Counted from the first letter of the stretch, positions 49,536 to 62,879 are shown. The stretch is 64,000 nt of DNA from Salvator merianae (GCA_003586115.2 QVOM02000116.1:43471024-43535023); one strand, 5' to 3'. Program-made: numbers and translations. The notes: generated from the letters alone by a model not told the origin.

Positions 49536-51274
49536 TGACTTGAAGAAATATTATCCAAATACTAAAGAGTATTTAATTGTCAGTTTCAATTGCATGCTGA
49601 AATATCTTCCACTTGATAACTGCTGGTGTTTGGTCAGTTAAATCTTGGGGGATTCCGGAACTGGAGGTCTGCTTGGCCAAAGCATGCAATCACAGTTCTT
49701 CTCACCATGCAAGATTCGGAAGCTGTCTAGACTCGGATAAGAAGAAAAGAATATCTGATCTTGGTGCAGTAGAGCTTCTTAGTGAGCAGCGTAGGACGCT
49801 GCTATCAGAAGGGAGAGGTCAGACTGTGTTTGTTGCTCAAGGACAAAAGGTGACTGTTGCAACGGTCAGGGCAGTCCTGGGAAATGCAGGCCATAGAGGT
49901 CTTTAATGTGCGTTCCTAGGATGAGTCTGGGCACAAGTATGAAAGAAAGGATGAAGGAAATGATGAGGGTCCTGGAGGTCTAGAATATGGGAGTTGAGCT
50001 TGTGGCTATTTTCTGCGTACAGTTTGGAGTAAGACAAACAATGTTCCTTCCTGCTTTAATTTGACCATAAACTGAAATGGTTCTTTTTGCATTTGGTGGA
50101 GGAATGGGAAAGCAGAACCATCTGCCCAAAAGCCACCCTCTTCTGATAGTTCCAAGGAATTCCTCCATGCCTTGTATCAGTTGCAACAGGAGATAATCAA
50201 CGTGTCACCAGCGATAGAGTTCCTCTCCCTCCTCTTAGTATTTTCATCAGCTGGGTTTTTTTTTAACTTTTCTGACTGTGTGCGTGCCAGAACTTCTGAT
50301 GCTGTTCATACTATGGGAAGAAAAGCTCAAGAAGCCCTTTGTCTGTCAGCTCAGGAATTATAAACTGGGAAACAGGATTTCTCACTCAAGTGTTACTAGT
50401 CAGTATTTTAGCATAGCCCTGGCTACTAAGAATTAAATTTAATTCCTAAATCTCAAAGCACTGATAGTTTTGAAGACCAGGAAAAGAAAAGATCCTGCTA
50501 GCCAGAAAAGAAAGCAGCTTCTTTTAAGCAAGAAAGAAGAATACTTGTGAGTGAAACACAAGATTCCAACACTGGCACAACACATTAGATATTCAGTTGC
50601 TGTGGCAATGCTACAACAGGGCTAAGATGCACGACACTCAGTTTGCATATTTGTGGGCTTCCCTTTTCTTGGGAAATCAATTAAAGGAGCACATCGGCGT
50701 AAGCTAGCAGTGGACAAAAGAAACGGTTCTGGGGGAAGGAGAATAACTTCCTGATGAATGTTGCATTATTACAATTGCATCCCTTCAGATGCAGCAGATT
50801 TCATTAACAGAGAATCCCAGAGGCTTTCTGTACAGGTTTTTAAGAGGTTCAAAGACTTAATCCACACATTCATTTCACACACTAAAATATATTTTTTGTG
50901 CACATGTATGTCAGGGGTGTTGCTTTACTGTCATGCCTACAGAGATCCATATGCAGTATACCCAATTATGTGCAAAAGCAAAAAAAAACACCCAAAAACC
51001 CACAACCAAAACCAAACAAAATAAATCTGTACCCAGAATACAAACAGTGAGAATAAGGGTGAAGAGCAAAGTATAAGGAGCCTGGCAGGAGAACGTTAAT
51101 ATATGCCTTAGTCCTAAGACATGCCAAATCAGCTTCAAAAATAAAATCAATCCTGATTTTCATTTATTTATTTACTTATAATATTTATATACTATCTCAT
51201 CATTCAAAATATTAACGTTTTTAAAACGGCTAAATATAAATACAACCACCAAGTATAAGGAACAGAATGAAGAC

Positions 51275-51454
51275 CAGTGGTGGCCCATTGCTTTAAGGGT
51301 GGGTGTTCGGAACCCGCAAGAAGGGGGCAATCACTGTTTGCAGAGCCTCCATACTGTCACAGCTGCAACAGTATGGAGGCCCGAAGGCCCTGCAGTGATC
51401 TCTCCCTTCCTGCAGGGAGAGAACACCCACCCTTAAAGTGATGGGCCGCCGCTG
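51275..51454. mobile_element. Fold-back hAT-type MITE, copy 3
   Basis: 180 bp with long inverted arms (CAGTGGTGGCCCATTGCTTT and partner). It has a perfect 8-bp duplication atgaagac at 51267-51274 and 51455-51462. It is homologous to 3336-3517 and 16140-16302. Confidence 0.9.
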
Positions 51455-51689
51455 ATGAAGACCGGATATGGTAAGGAAGCTTATTGCTGATACATGACTC
51501 TACGGATTTCAGGCATCTCAGATGTACATATAAATACCAATCTTGAAAGCAGTGCATATTCTCTTGAAAGCAAGGCATCCATAAATCCAGTTTAACAGCA
51601 TGATTCCAGGATACACAAGTGATGCATGAGGGCATCCAAAATGCAGCAGCAACTTGATGTGTGGGATGGAGCTGTTAGGAGCTGTAGTT

Positions 51690-52285
51690 AAGAAACATCT
51701 GGAGGGTGTCAGGTTGGACTTCTGTAATGCGTTCTATATGGGTTCGGAAGCTGCAGCTGGTGCAGAATGCAGCAGCTAGACTTTTAACTGGCATTCCTGG
51801 CTGGACACACATCATGCTGGTCCTAAAAGGACTGCACTGGCTGCCTATCTCCTACTGAGCTCAGTTCAAGGTGTTAATATTAAACTATAAAGCCCTAAAC
51901 AGCTTGGGCCCCAAATATCTAACAGAACACCTCTTCCCATACAAATCTACCTGTGCCCTAACATCTGCCAGTGAGGAGCTCTTGGTGTGCCAGCCCCTTC
52001 AGCATTAACAGGGTGGGGACATGTGGGAGGCCACTCTCAGTGATAGCCCCCAGATTGTGGAATAGCTTCCCCTCAAGCACCCTCATTGTATGTGTTTAGA
52101 TGTGCGGTGAAGGCTCACCTCATTACCTTGGCCTCTGGCTGAGGGGACAACATCTCCTTCCCGATGCAGGCACTTTTACTGTTTTAGCTCATCTATTTTA
52201 TGTTTTTATAGTGATTTTGTTTTGACTCACCCTGAGACCTTTGGGTATAGGGCGGTACATAAATATAAATAAATAAAATTAAAAA
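51690..52285 (+). mobile_element. L2-type LINE 3' end
   Basis: Decayed plus-strand frames spell RKLQLVQNAAARLLTG-like, LVLKGLHWLPISY then FKVLILNYKALNSLGPKYL, the C-terminal part of L2-type reverse transcriptase. The 3' untranslated end CTTTGGGTATAGGGCGGTAC and an AAATAAATAAA tail follow. Frameshifts are present. Confidence 0.85.
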
Positions 52286-52493
52286 ACAGGAGTCTGACTA
52301 GCCTGTCCAACACAAATGCATAACTTTCATTCATGCAGTGACTCTGTGGTGAGAGTGGAAGAGTATCTGCCAATTATATTCTAGTGGGATTCGGCTAATG
52401 AAGAAATGCAGGAGGTTCCCATAGTGGACACAACAGCAAGAAACTGCTAAGCTGGTCAGAAAAAAGAACTTCCTTACTGAACCATAATCTTAA

Positions 52494-52650
52494 ACGTAAG
52501 AACATAAGATCACCTCTGCTGGATTGGACCACAACCCATCTAGTCCAGCATCCTGTCTCACACAGTAGCCCACCAATTGCTTCTGGGCTTTCTCAAACAG
52601 AACAAGAAGGCAAACCTTCACCTGCTCTTGACTCCCTGCAAACGGCCTTT
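52494..52650 (+). repeat. Dispersed reptilian repeat, copy 2
   Basis: Second copy of the 3899-4028 repeat (AAGAACATAAGA...CCATCTAGTCCAGCATCCTG...CTGCTCTTGACTCCCTGC). It ends about 215 bases from exon 2. Confidence 0.7.
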
Positions 52651-52864
52651 AGAGGCATCCTGCCTGTCTCTCTGCCTTGGAAGAAAGACAGAAAAACTCA
52701 GAACACTCCTTCATTCCCTCTCTTTGTCTGACCTCTCCCCATATCTTGTTCATCTCTACTTGCCTTTTTATATTTTCAGTCATGCCTGTAGGATAAAGAA
52801 ATTTGGGCATACAGAATAAAACACTTAAGAGTTCAGCATATGTAGAATAAATGTAAACACCAAC

Positions 52865-52938
52865 CTCATATATAAAATATACTTTTGCACTGACATAGAT
52901 TCCCATTCGCACAACTGCCCGGACAGCTGCATTCATAC
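52865..52938 (-). CDS. PFKP: PFKP exon 2
   Basis: 74 bases: GT completing a glycine codon, then 24 codons (MNAAVRAVVRMGIYVSAK...). This is the start of the N-terminal, catalytic half, directly after the GGDAQG nucleotide-binding turn that exon 1 should supply. The acceptor is a clean ...tttacag. The donor is GAG|gttggt, a GT with a poor +3 to +6 match, so this 5' splice site looks weak. It is followed by a 12-kb intron. An in-frame glycine-methionine junction (G|GT ATG) fits the known family boundary. No exon 1 was found in the 11 kb upstream. Confidence 0.93.
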
Positions 52939-53127
52939 CTGTAAAGGAAGAAGCAAAAAACATCAAGGTTACCAAACTTCAATTCCTTATGATAAAAAAA
53001 ATATGAGAACGCTAACTGTAGAACTGTCCTATAAAATGACACTGCACCGATATAGTAAATTTGGACAAAACCAGTGCGACCACAGTGGCAGGGTGACTCC
53101 ACACTCTCTGGTATAGCAGTCCAGCAA

Positions 53128-53354
53128 GGCCCTTTCTGCACTTGGCCTTATTGTGGATTATATCCCAGAATAGGGACCTGCTATCCACGTCCTAGTGAAA
53201 ACTATGAAAGGTTGATTCTGGTCATTGACCGTACAAATAAATTCTATTCTATGAAAGATCTTGCCCAAGGCCTACCATAGTCTGCACTAGCATGCAGATG
53301 GCAGGTGCCTATTCTGAGATATAATCTGGAATAAGTCCAAGTGCAGAAAGGGCC
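53128..53354. mobile_element. DNA element with about 55-bp TIRs (GGCCCTTTCTGCACTTGG)
   Basis: 227 bp. The left end GGCCCTTTCTGCACTTGG..CTTATT...GATTATAT and the inverted right end agree over about 55 bases. The outermost bases match the 5632-6180 family, but the interior is different. No target duplication was resolved. Confidence 0.75.
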
Positions 53355-54317
53355 CAAGTGTACTAGGAGTCTCCTTTCCACACACTAGTGCATTCTAATG
53401 GATTCCCCCCTCACGCAGGGGGACACAAGTATGTGGAAGGCAGGCTCCTAGTATGCTTGCTGATCTGGTATATTGGACAGTGTGGAAGCACCCATACAGC
53501 CAAGGACTGCAGTCTTCCTATTTAATTCACCCAGCTTCAAGGCATGGCTGAACATTTGTTCTGGTTGGATGGAAATTCAGGAGTCTACAAAGACATACCA
53601 TCATGTGTATTTATCACGCTATTCATACCTGTATAGCAACAGCATGGGAAATAATATAAAAAGAAATGCAAGAAAGATTGTTTTAAAAAATGTTCATCCC
53701 ACCAAAGTGGGCTGCTGTGGTTCCCCAAAAATCTTATTTATGCTGGCTGCCAAGCCCTGACAAGGGCCTTCATTTCTTTCTCACAACTTGAATACAATTC
53801 AAGACAAGGTAAGCCATGGAAGTGAAAGGGACTCTTTCTTTACCGCATGTGAATACAGCCTTATACTTAAGAGCATGCCTTCCATTGAGCACTGGGGCAA
53901 GTGGTAGTCAAGCAAGTACATTTGAATTAAAGTACCATTTTAAGAAGTAGAAATAACTTAATGACTGTTGTGGCCCAAAGGTAATTTCCTATAATAACAG
54001 AAATACATACAATTACACCTTCAACTATACTGTGCAACTATTTTGCTGCTCCTCCACCTCCATCCTCCCACCCTCCTGCCATTGTGTTTGTGATATTCCT
54101 CTTTCGATCGTTTATGATTGCTTTTATGGCATCACTGCAGGGAGGCATTTATAACCAGCCCAAGGGTAATTTCCAAATTTTGTCCAGGCTGCACAGATAC
54201 GTTTTTCCAACTTCACTTGATCAGCAACTGAACCAGAGGCATTAGAATTCACCCAGAAAAAGCATAGTGAGAGACTATTTCTGCAAACAAGGTCACTTAC
54301 TCTATGAACTCTTTGCG

Positions 54318-54351
54318 TCTCTGGACATTATAATATTATAATGTCCAGAGA
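54318..54351. repeat. Perfect 34-bp palindrome without spacer
   Basis: The left half tctctggacattataat is followed directly by its exact complement. There is no loop and no obvious repeat around it. Confidence 0.9.
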
Positions 54352-55989
54352 AGCAGACAGCGCACAGAGAAAGTGGCCTTATGCACCTAGACATTGTGGA
54401 AGCAGAATGGCCTCCAGAAATTGCAGGCTACAAGGCCCCTGCATGGGACATTGTTCTTTGATAGGAAGGGGTCTAGAGATCTCCCTTTTGCATGCTAGTA
54501 TGGATTGGGGGGGAGGGGGCTTCTCTTTCCTAGCACACTATACCACTACCTAGATAGTTTGATTATGATATTATTTATGCCCTTCTCAAAGGGATCTAGA
54601 AAGAATCCTTTATATATACCAAGTGAGCATCCTAACAGTAGAGATGCATACAATTAAACAATGACATAGAATCCTGTTCTCCAAATCTGCAGAAGTTGTT
54701 CCCACCAAAATTCACCTGCCTGTATCTAATCCCCTGGTACAGTCTCACGTAAAATTGTTTTAGGCTGAGATTCATATTTCTGATGCTCCACATAATCTAC
54801 TGCCCATTAGCAGTTACAAGCCTTATGTATCAGTGCCAGGTTTCACACAACAGCAGAACCTGCACCATTAGCAGGTAGACTGGATACCAATGTCAGACCT
54901 CCCTACGGTAGTTTACCCTTACAGCTCTCTATAAAGCACTATGGACACAATGAGCACTCTCAGGGTGCAGGATCGTACATATCCTGTGCCCTAGGAAGAC
55001 ACTTCAGCCACATAGATGTGCGGCCAGAACGTCTCCAGTGTGGTCTTATGGTGACTTTAAGGAATAGTGCGGATCGTGCGGATTTCTACCAAAGTGAAAT
55101 GCTGGGGCCTTTTCTCCATCCTGTATTTGATAACAAGGCTCCATCTGATTCTGTCATAAAATTCACACGATTGACTACCTTTGAACAGAACAATTGAAGT
55201 TAAAATCCTAAATTCCTCATCTAAGAATAAATTCTACTGAACTCCTTTGGTGCATTCATTTGAGAATAAGCAGGCATACTATAATACTAATGAAAAACAC
55301 AATATTTTCCAGCAGAAATACCATCATATCTTGCAGCTCTTATAATCCCATCAGTCATGACTAAAGATTTATAATGTATATCTTCCCAAAGGACAAGATC
55401 CTCACAGTAATACGCTTGTCTCACAATCCTTCCCATAATCAGCTTCCTCCCAGTCATAAAAGGGAAAAGAAAATTATCAAGTGATGTTTATTTTCTTTTT
55501 CTTTTACCTGCAGTGCTATCTTAACCGGGATTACTGTGCATGCTTCATAGCTATTGTAGTGCATTTCTGATTCAGGTAAAGTTAAGATGTCTAGTTCAAC
55601 ATTATGCCTATTTCCACGTAGCTTTTTTTTTTTTTACTATTTGGATCGTTGTGGTTTGTTTCCGTTTTGTTACCTGGACTATGCCTTATTCTCTAATGGA
55701 AATGTTCTCTAGCAGAGTATCTGCCTTTATGTGTAAATAAAGAACATTTCTCTCATCACTTAGCAGTTAGAGCTAAATTCAGTATATCTGAGAATAGACA
55801 GCAAAGTTTCAAGGTCAGTTATGGGGAAATATTGCATGTAAAGAGCAAGAAGTTTCAGCATTCTGTAGCCATCAGGAGCTGGTTATGTGTCTTTAGAAGC
55901 TCACATTAGGTCATAAACTTTATGGTCATGTGTTTGCTATCAGCATCTACTCAAAATCAAGACTGAACTTGGAAATTAAAGGGTGCTTG

Positions 55990-56190
55990 TCCCATGTTTT
56001 GCTGGGTACCATTGAGTTGTGTCTGACTCATAGTTGACTGCATGGGCACCTCCATAGGCACCTCTATGCAGTTTTCTTGGCAGAGATACAGAAATGGTTT
56101 GCCATTGCCTACTTCTGGGGAGAAGCTGGGTTCCAAACTGACCACCCTCTGCTTTCCAGGATGCTTGTGCTACTGCTAAGCTACAGTCCT
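55990..56190 (+). repeat. Dispersed SINE-like repeat, copy 2
   Basis: It has GCTGGGTACCATTGAGTTGT and TCTGACTCATAG at the 5' side, then TTTTCTTGGCAGAGATACAG and GGTTTGCCATTGCCTACTTC, and ends near CTGCTAAGCTAC. It matches 21128-21310. Confidence 0.65.
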
Positions 56191-58139
56191 AAAAGATTTC
56201 ATTTCCCTCTGCTGTCTTCTTCTGACATTAAACTTTTCCAGGCTGCTAAACACATTTTTGACTAAAATCTAAATGCAATATCACATTGATTTGTTGGGCT
56301 GATCAGAGAGAAGTGAGAGGGCTACAATTGCCATGTTATTGAAAACCTCAGAGTTTTCCAAACACTTTCTACAGGAGCTTGCTTTTACTGCTGGAGCATC
56401 ATATGTAATACAGAATGATTTCATTTGGTTGACTAATTAACATCCAACCTTGTTCCATATATGCATCCATTAAACAGGCACAGCATAACATAAGCACTGA
56501 ACGTATATGCTTAGTTCAATCTCTAAGGGTGAGGGAAGGAAGAAGTACCACACAAATCCAAGTGTGCAATGCTGAAATTTTAATGTTACTACTTATTTAT
56601 ATAAAGTGAAGGACTACACAAATCATTTTCAGACTGGCCTAATCTTTAGCAACACAGTAAAGGCTTTAGTTACAGAACACATTCACAAAACTCAGATGGA
56701 TTCAGGCTAAATGCATGTCCTTTCTGCATGAGTTAACATAAAGTGACTTCACCGTGGCACTACAGTTGGGAAATCATATGGTTCGCAACAGGGTGCAGAG
56801 TTGCAGTAGGTGAAAGAGAATTATGAGACTTTAAATGCAAAGTGCCCTTACAATGTTTCACTGTAGAATACCCAAACTTTCTGGGGTTTTTTTAACGAAT
56901 GTGCATTGAATCAGATCCCTATAAGCCCAAGAAGAAGCAGGTGTCCCATGTACTTCAAGAAGGAATTCTGTAATTTTCAGTTGCCTGGACAACTGGCAGT
57001 GATGTACCCTCCTGACCCAACCAAACATAAAGTTGTGTTGGCACTGAAAATAAATGGTGAATGATGGACATTACAATTCTGTGTGCTATTTTGCAGCAAT
57101 CCATGATGGAAGAGGCCTGTTTCCACTAAAACAGACAGGGATTGTCATAGAAAAAAAGGATCCAAACTCAGCTAATGCAAACCCAATGCCAATACTTGAT
57201 GCCTTTAGGGTCTGTGTCACTTCTCAGAGCCCCTATGACTTTTGTTATTTCTAGCCCTCATTTAAGCCTAAAACTTCCAATCAAGCAAAAAGAATGCACA
57301 GAGACCTGAAGCAATGGTATTTCTACTCTTGCTCTAAGAGACAAATGAAAGGTTGTGCGAATCGAAGCTTGATTTGATTATCCGTGGTTTCTTCATTGCC
57401 AGCTTATTTCTATATCAATATGATTATAGTCTGGTTTGCAGACAATTATTCATTGATGTTGAGTGCAGTACATTGTCCTACCATAAAAAAAACCTCAGGT
57501 TCTAGCTCAACCTACAAAAAGCACAGCACAAAAACCTAATATCGTTCTTGCACATTAGACCCTTATCGCTTATTAATATGTTGATTCGTTTATTAAAACA
57601 TTTGTATCCCCTTTAAAAAGCTTCCTAGGACTGAGGACATCCCAGTCTTAAGGCTCATAGTCTAGAAAAAAAAGACATAGGGCTTGGGCTGGAATGAAGA
57701 ATAACTTGCCAGCATTAGAAAATTAAGAAGAGGAAGGAAGATACTCTGCAAGCCCAAATCCAGGAGATACATACATATGAAGTCATTAATTTAATTAGAG
57801 GTTAAGTGCCCCTAGCAGTAGGCGAGCATGTGGTCAAAAATTTGTCTGAATCAATAAGAACAGTCTACCCTTTGCTTCTCTTCAAGTGCATTTCTGCTAC
57901 AAATTCTAAGTCTCCTAATATGGAAAACTTTGCTGCTGAATATATTCCTCCTCTTGACTTGGGTTACAAGAAAGTCTCTAAAATGCAAGAGGGGAGGTTT
58001 CAAATTTGCAGGCTCAACTTTGGTTTATTCATTTAGGAGGACAATAACATACACCAGCCAAAGTTTGGTATAAAACTTGTTCTCAGCTGTGCATTCTTCC
58101 TCACAAAATTCCATGCTTAGCTATTTCAGAATTTAATTA

Positions 58140-58268
58140 GGCTGCATCCAGATGTTGCTTACTTATTCTGCTATTTTTGGATATTCCAGAATAAAGCACT
58201 CCCAGGAGCGTTTTATTCCAGAATATCCAAAAAATAGCAGAATAAGTAAGTGACATTTGGATGCAGCC
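58140..58268. mobile_element. Harbinger-like MITE, copy 2
   Basis: 129 bp, nearly a full inverted repeat, ends GGCTGCATCCAGATGTTGC and partner. It is flanked by TTA at 58137-58139 and 58269-58271. Homologous to 10065-10202. Confidence 0.8.
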
Positions 58269-60077
58269 TTAGAGGCACTGGAAAAAAGTAATTTTGTTGC
58301 TTGTATTTTTTCACACTAAACAAGTTCCATCTTCATTAGTCATTACTTACTCAGAAATCTACCAGTAAATCCAGATATATTTCTTTATCCTACTGTGAAC
58401 GGATTCTGCCTGCTGGATGCAACTACTTGCATATTCTGCATTTGATCTGTTTCAAACAAATTTCATTTTGGGGTGAGTATTGTGAATCCATTTATGATTA
58501 GTTTCCTTGACGATCTCAGCTGCTTTTTACTGCAAAGAAAGTCCCTTGTTTGCCAACTCTGTGGTTACTAAAACCCAGCAGAGCAACATACTAGCAAAGC
58601 AGGCCTAAAATTTACCTTGTATCAACCTCCTATTTTTGGTGGATTTAATGTGAGATGTACAAGATAGGCTTCCCCTTTTCTTCTTGGCCAGAACAAAAGT
58701 GTAACAGGCTGACAAAGAACAGTTGGAGTATTCCACCTTCTGTTGGTAGCCAACTCACTCACCTGGAGGAAAGTTCTTGTTGTCAGTGAAGAACAGGGAA
58801 ATGCTCAGGGACAGAAGCATGTTTATGTTCCTCATCTTTTGGATTTGCATTGCAATGCATTGTTAAATACTACCCTTCTAAAGATGCTCATGCCACCAAA
58901 AGATATCAGTACACACATTGTGGCAGATCTAAATCTAAATCAATGCCTTTGAAGTCAAGTCCAAGTAATCTCCAGTAAATGTTTAGCATTTTCATGCCAG
59001 ACTTTTGACAGATTCAGCCACTCTCAAAAGCACAGAAACTATAAGCATCCAGTCTGGAAAAAATACCCTTTGATCAATTAACAAATGAGAAAAATAATCA
59101 CGTACTGTAAATCACAGGGCCAGTATAGAACAGTGAGGAGGAGGCTGAATCAGGAATTAGAAAAATACTATTTCAAATACCATCTTCCTTAAATTTATTA
59201 GTGGAACCCTCTGTCAATATCTACTTTGATTTTGTTTTATCCACTGCTCAAGAAGAAGGAAAAAATAAAGCCCTTTTGCTATATTTAAATGAACGCTTGC
59301 ACTGAGAGTAAGAATATGTTTTAAAAGGTCAGAATTACTTTACATTGCATTACTTTCTGTTTTGTGAAGCCTCATCTGAATTTTTGAAAAATTAAAGAAG
59401 ACTTTAACAGTCTAATATTATCTCAAAGATCTCCACAGACTTTATTGAAATAATAAGTGAAAGTATACCCATGACACTGAACCCTCCAAAATCACTATCA
59501 TATCATTATCATTAATAAAATTGAAAAAACCCACGTAACTGCCTTGTTATTTTGACATGTATAGTTGGGCAAGGTTGCTTAGCCAGGCATTTTAACCACA
59601 ACATCCCATTTCCTTTATTTCAGCAAAGTGATGAAAAACAAAATTTTCATTTCAAACATGTAGCTATTTAAGCTTGGGACAAAAGTTGGGTTCTTCTGCT
59701 ACTGTGTTCTACCAATCTGCATGTGTACGGTGATCATCCCAGCATGTCACACACTGGTAAAAAAAGGCACCCAAGAACCTGTTAATATCCCAGAACACCA
59801 CACATTGCACATTCTGTCACAACACTGTCCTTCTGATTGGCAACAAATCATGAAACTGGAAAGGACCATTTGGAGCATGAAAGCCAACTGACAACTCCCA
59901 AGTACAACCAAGCCACAGAAGAGTGATGGGTTTATGGCTGTCCAGATGCTGGACTACAACATTCATCATCTCTAACTACTGATAATTCTGACTAGGGTAG
60001 GGATGTGCTGAACTTGCATCTGTTTGAACATAAAAGGGGATTAGAGGCCAGGTGTGTTCTTCAACTTCACTAGCTTA

Positions 60078-60345
60078 CATGACAGGAAACCCAAGAAGTG
60101 GGGAACTTACCTGCTTGCTGTCTTTGAAGTCATTATAGAGACTTTTGTGGACAGGCCTTGTAGCATGCCATGGTGCACATGACATAATCGCACATGCGCA
60201 AACACATGCTGAGGCTCTCTGCACATGCGTGAAGGAGTGCATACCATGGCATGCTGCAGGACCTACCCACAAAGGGTCCTATAATGGAACCACCAATGCA
60301 AGCAGCAAGCAGGTAAGTTCCCCATTATGTGGGTTTCCTCACGTG
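60078..60345. mobile_element. Fold-back element with about 40-bp TIRs
   Basis: The ends GGAAACCCA..A.TGGGGAACTTACCTGCTTGCTG occur at 60085-60120 and, inverted, to 60338. The interior has CATGCCATGG/CCATGGCATG inverted blocks as well. It is non-coding, and the outer limits are approximate. Confidence 0.7.
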
Positions 60346-60589
60346 AAAGCAAGCGAAACGGAAGAGAGACAGAGCTGTTAGGTCCTTGGCCTCTAAAACC
60401 CTTGTGTGTTCAAATGTTCAGCAAAACCCTAGACTTGTAAGAGGTGGAGATTAGTGACATCTGGAGTTCACAAGTTCTCTTTTCATGGCTTATATTTAAA
60501 TATAATCTGTCAAGAACACCACACAGAAAACCTTAACAAAAGGAGTGATAATCAAACATACTGTGTGAAATATGAATTGGGCAAGAGCA

Positions 60590-60850
60590 GTGACAAGTGC
60601 TCACAAGGTTGACCCTTTTCAGTGGTGGCACCTAGACTCTGAACCAATTTCCTCAGGGAGGTCCACCTGGTGCCATCTTTATATGCCTTTAGCTGGCAGG
60701 TGGACTTTTGTATTTACTCAAGAATTTTATAAACCTTGTTATTTTAAATTATAAAGTTTTACATATACTGTATATATATATTTTAAAAAAATTTGTAAGT
60801 CACCCTGAGAACCTTTGAAATTACAAAAGAAATTACAAAAACTGAGACAA
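60590..60850 (+). mobile_element. L2-type LINE 3' scrap
   Basis: The frame VAPRL-TNFLREVHLVPSL-YAFSWQVDF resembles the LWN.LP.EV...PSL tail of L2-type LINEs. It is followed by GTAAGTCACCCTGAGAACCT. Confidence 0.6.
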
Positions 60851-61394
60851 AGATAAAGGGAATAATTTTTTTAAAAAAAGTTCACTTCATAAAAGATATA
60901 AGGTGCTCATAAGGGCACTAATCATAGACTGGTGATTCCCAGTGAGTCAGCAGTCTGTCAGCTCCTTGATGCTGAGTCACTATGCTTGCACGAGTGGGCA
61001 TAAGAGAAAATACAGAGACGTTCATGCTATATATGTCTTTAAATCAGCAGAGTTAGCTGAGATAAGAGAAGGCTTCAGTAGTTTGCACAGTGTGAAAAAA
61101 ACCTTCCTTTGCCATAGTATTTTAGAGCAAAGGTCCATAATGGTGGCTTAGCACAAGCCAAGCTAGGATGCTGGCCTCAGAATGGGGATATGCTGGTTCA
61201 ACAACTTGCACAGTCATAAAGTTTGTTGTAGGCTTAAGCAGTCGGGTGTAGTAAGCACATGAAAATGAGGCTATGTTTTGCAGACATTCCCTGAAGATCC
61301 CTGATGGGAGGTCTTGGATATTGATAGCAAATGCTAAGATTTGGCCACACTTATCTTAGTTCGCAATCAAGTGTTGAGGGGATGGAGTCCCATG

Positions 61395-61640
61395 CCAGAG
61401 TCTTCACAGTGATAGCCCCCAGGTTGAGGAATGCCTTTCCTATGGAAAGGCACCACGTTCCATCATTTTACACTTCCTGGCAAATTGTGAAAATGCTTCT
61501 TTTCCCATGCCATCAGATGAAAGGGTATTTCTCCTTCTCTGGGCACTGTGTTTTTTAAAGTGTTCTAAACTTTGTTGTGAATTCTTCTAACCCACCCTTA
61601 AGGTAGAGCGCAAGATATAAATGCAAATAATATATATAGT
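61395..61640 (+). mobile_element. L2-type LINE 3' scrap
   Basis: The frame reads VIAPRLRNAFPMERHHVPSF, the L2 C-terminal pattern. It is followed by CCACCCTTAAGGTAGAGCGC and ATATAAATGCAAATAA as the 3' end. Confidence 0.65.
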
Positions 61641-62399
61641 AATGGGTCCTGATTTTCTCAGACACTCCTCTTTATTTTCCTTCTCTAATGCATAATTCAC
61701 CCAAGCTGAATTTTGTTTTTATTATTTTATCCATCTTCATGTGTGCTCCAGCTTCTCCTCCTTTCCATCTTCTCCTCCATCTACCTGGGTCATGGTGAGA
61801 AAACACAGACTTCCTCTAAAGCAAGCCTGGAATGCCGGTGGATCTGTGTACACCCTTTGATGATCTCTCTACTTTAACCTCCAGGAGTACAGCACTTCAT
61901 CAGAAGTTAACATTCACCTTCCATGACCTTGAAATATTATGACTCAAAGGCAACCACTCCCTACTATTCTCCTTCCAGGTAAACACAGGGTTTTGCCTCT
62001 ATACTTCCGGTTTCCAGTCAGTTTTAATAAAACAGAATCCTGCCTTCCCCCTCCAAGGCACACCTCCTTTTTCTTTCCTGGAGGGATCCTGCTCATCCCC
62101 TGCCAGACAAAAGAAACATTCAAAGTGCTTAAGCTGGATTTAGGCCCTTCACTCCTCTCCAAGGAAACAAAAGAGTCTGGTTGAAGTCCAAGTGCTGCCT
62201 GCAGCCTTGGAGCATTTGCTGTGCAAACTTCCTCCTCTTGTCTCTTTGCTATTCAAATGCTAAGGTTGCCACTTGAGTCCTTTAGGTGACCAAGTCTAGG
62301 CAACAAAGCAATGCAGAGACAGAGAGAGAGAAAGAGAAGTTCAAATGTTGCAGGGACTGCCCCTGCCCTGGAGCAAAACGTTTTTTTGCTCTCACTCAG

Positions 62400-62408
<9 letters not shown>

Positions 62409-62438
<30 letters not shown>
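62409..62438. repeat. CA microsatellite
   Basis: About 14 CA units on the plus strand, preceded by a short CG-alternating stretch (acacgcgcgc). Confidence 0.95.
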
Positions 62439-62440
<2 letters not shown>

Positions 62441-62879
62441 CAGCTGCCTCGATTATATAAGCTTCCAAAAAAAAAAATGAGTGCCAGGACACACCCTTCA
62501 AATAAAGCCGTTTTATTTCCCTGGAAAAATTAGGACTTGGCACTGATTTCTCTTCTCACATAGAAAACCTCGTGAGCAAAAGAAATGTAGATGGCTGACT
62601 TCTGAGTCACATTCTTCCGTTGCCTTTGTGAATGTGAAGGGGGGGAAGCCAAATTAGCTTCTGTGTTTCGGGGGGCAAAGAGCCCTAAAACAGCCTGATC
62701 TAGTTGAAATTTACTCCAGAGGAAGCCTCGCTGAGTACAACGAGTCTTTTGTAAGTGAGTAAGGTGTGAGTTGGGAAAAGAGACCCTTCTTACACCTAGT
62801 CAAATCTCTGGAAGGCTGGTTGCACTCTGTACATTCTCAGAGACCCAGGGTAGGAAGGGAGAGAAATCAGAGGCATATC

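Larger units (their letters stand above)
40829..52864 (-). other. PFKP: PFKP intron 2 (12 kb)
   Basis: 12,036 bases, the largest complete intron here. It holds a long inverted repeat (41393-41993), SINEs (42748-42915 and 49440-49535), dispersed repeats (45047-45185 and 52494-52650), a LINE scrap (46080-46250), a BovB fragment (46747-47512), a MITE (51275-51454) and an L2 3' end (51690-52285). Stretches at 42000-42740, 43000-45040 and 47550-49350 show nothing recognised. Confidence 0.8.
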
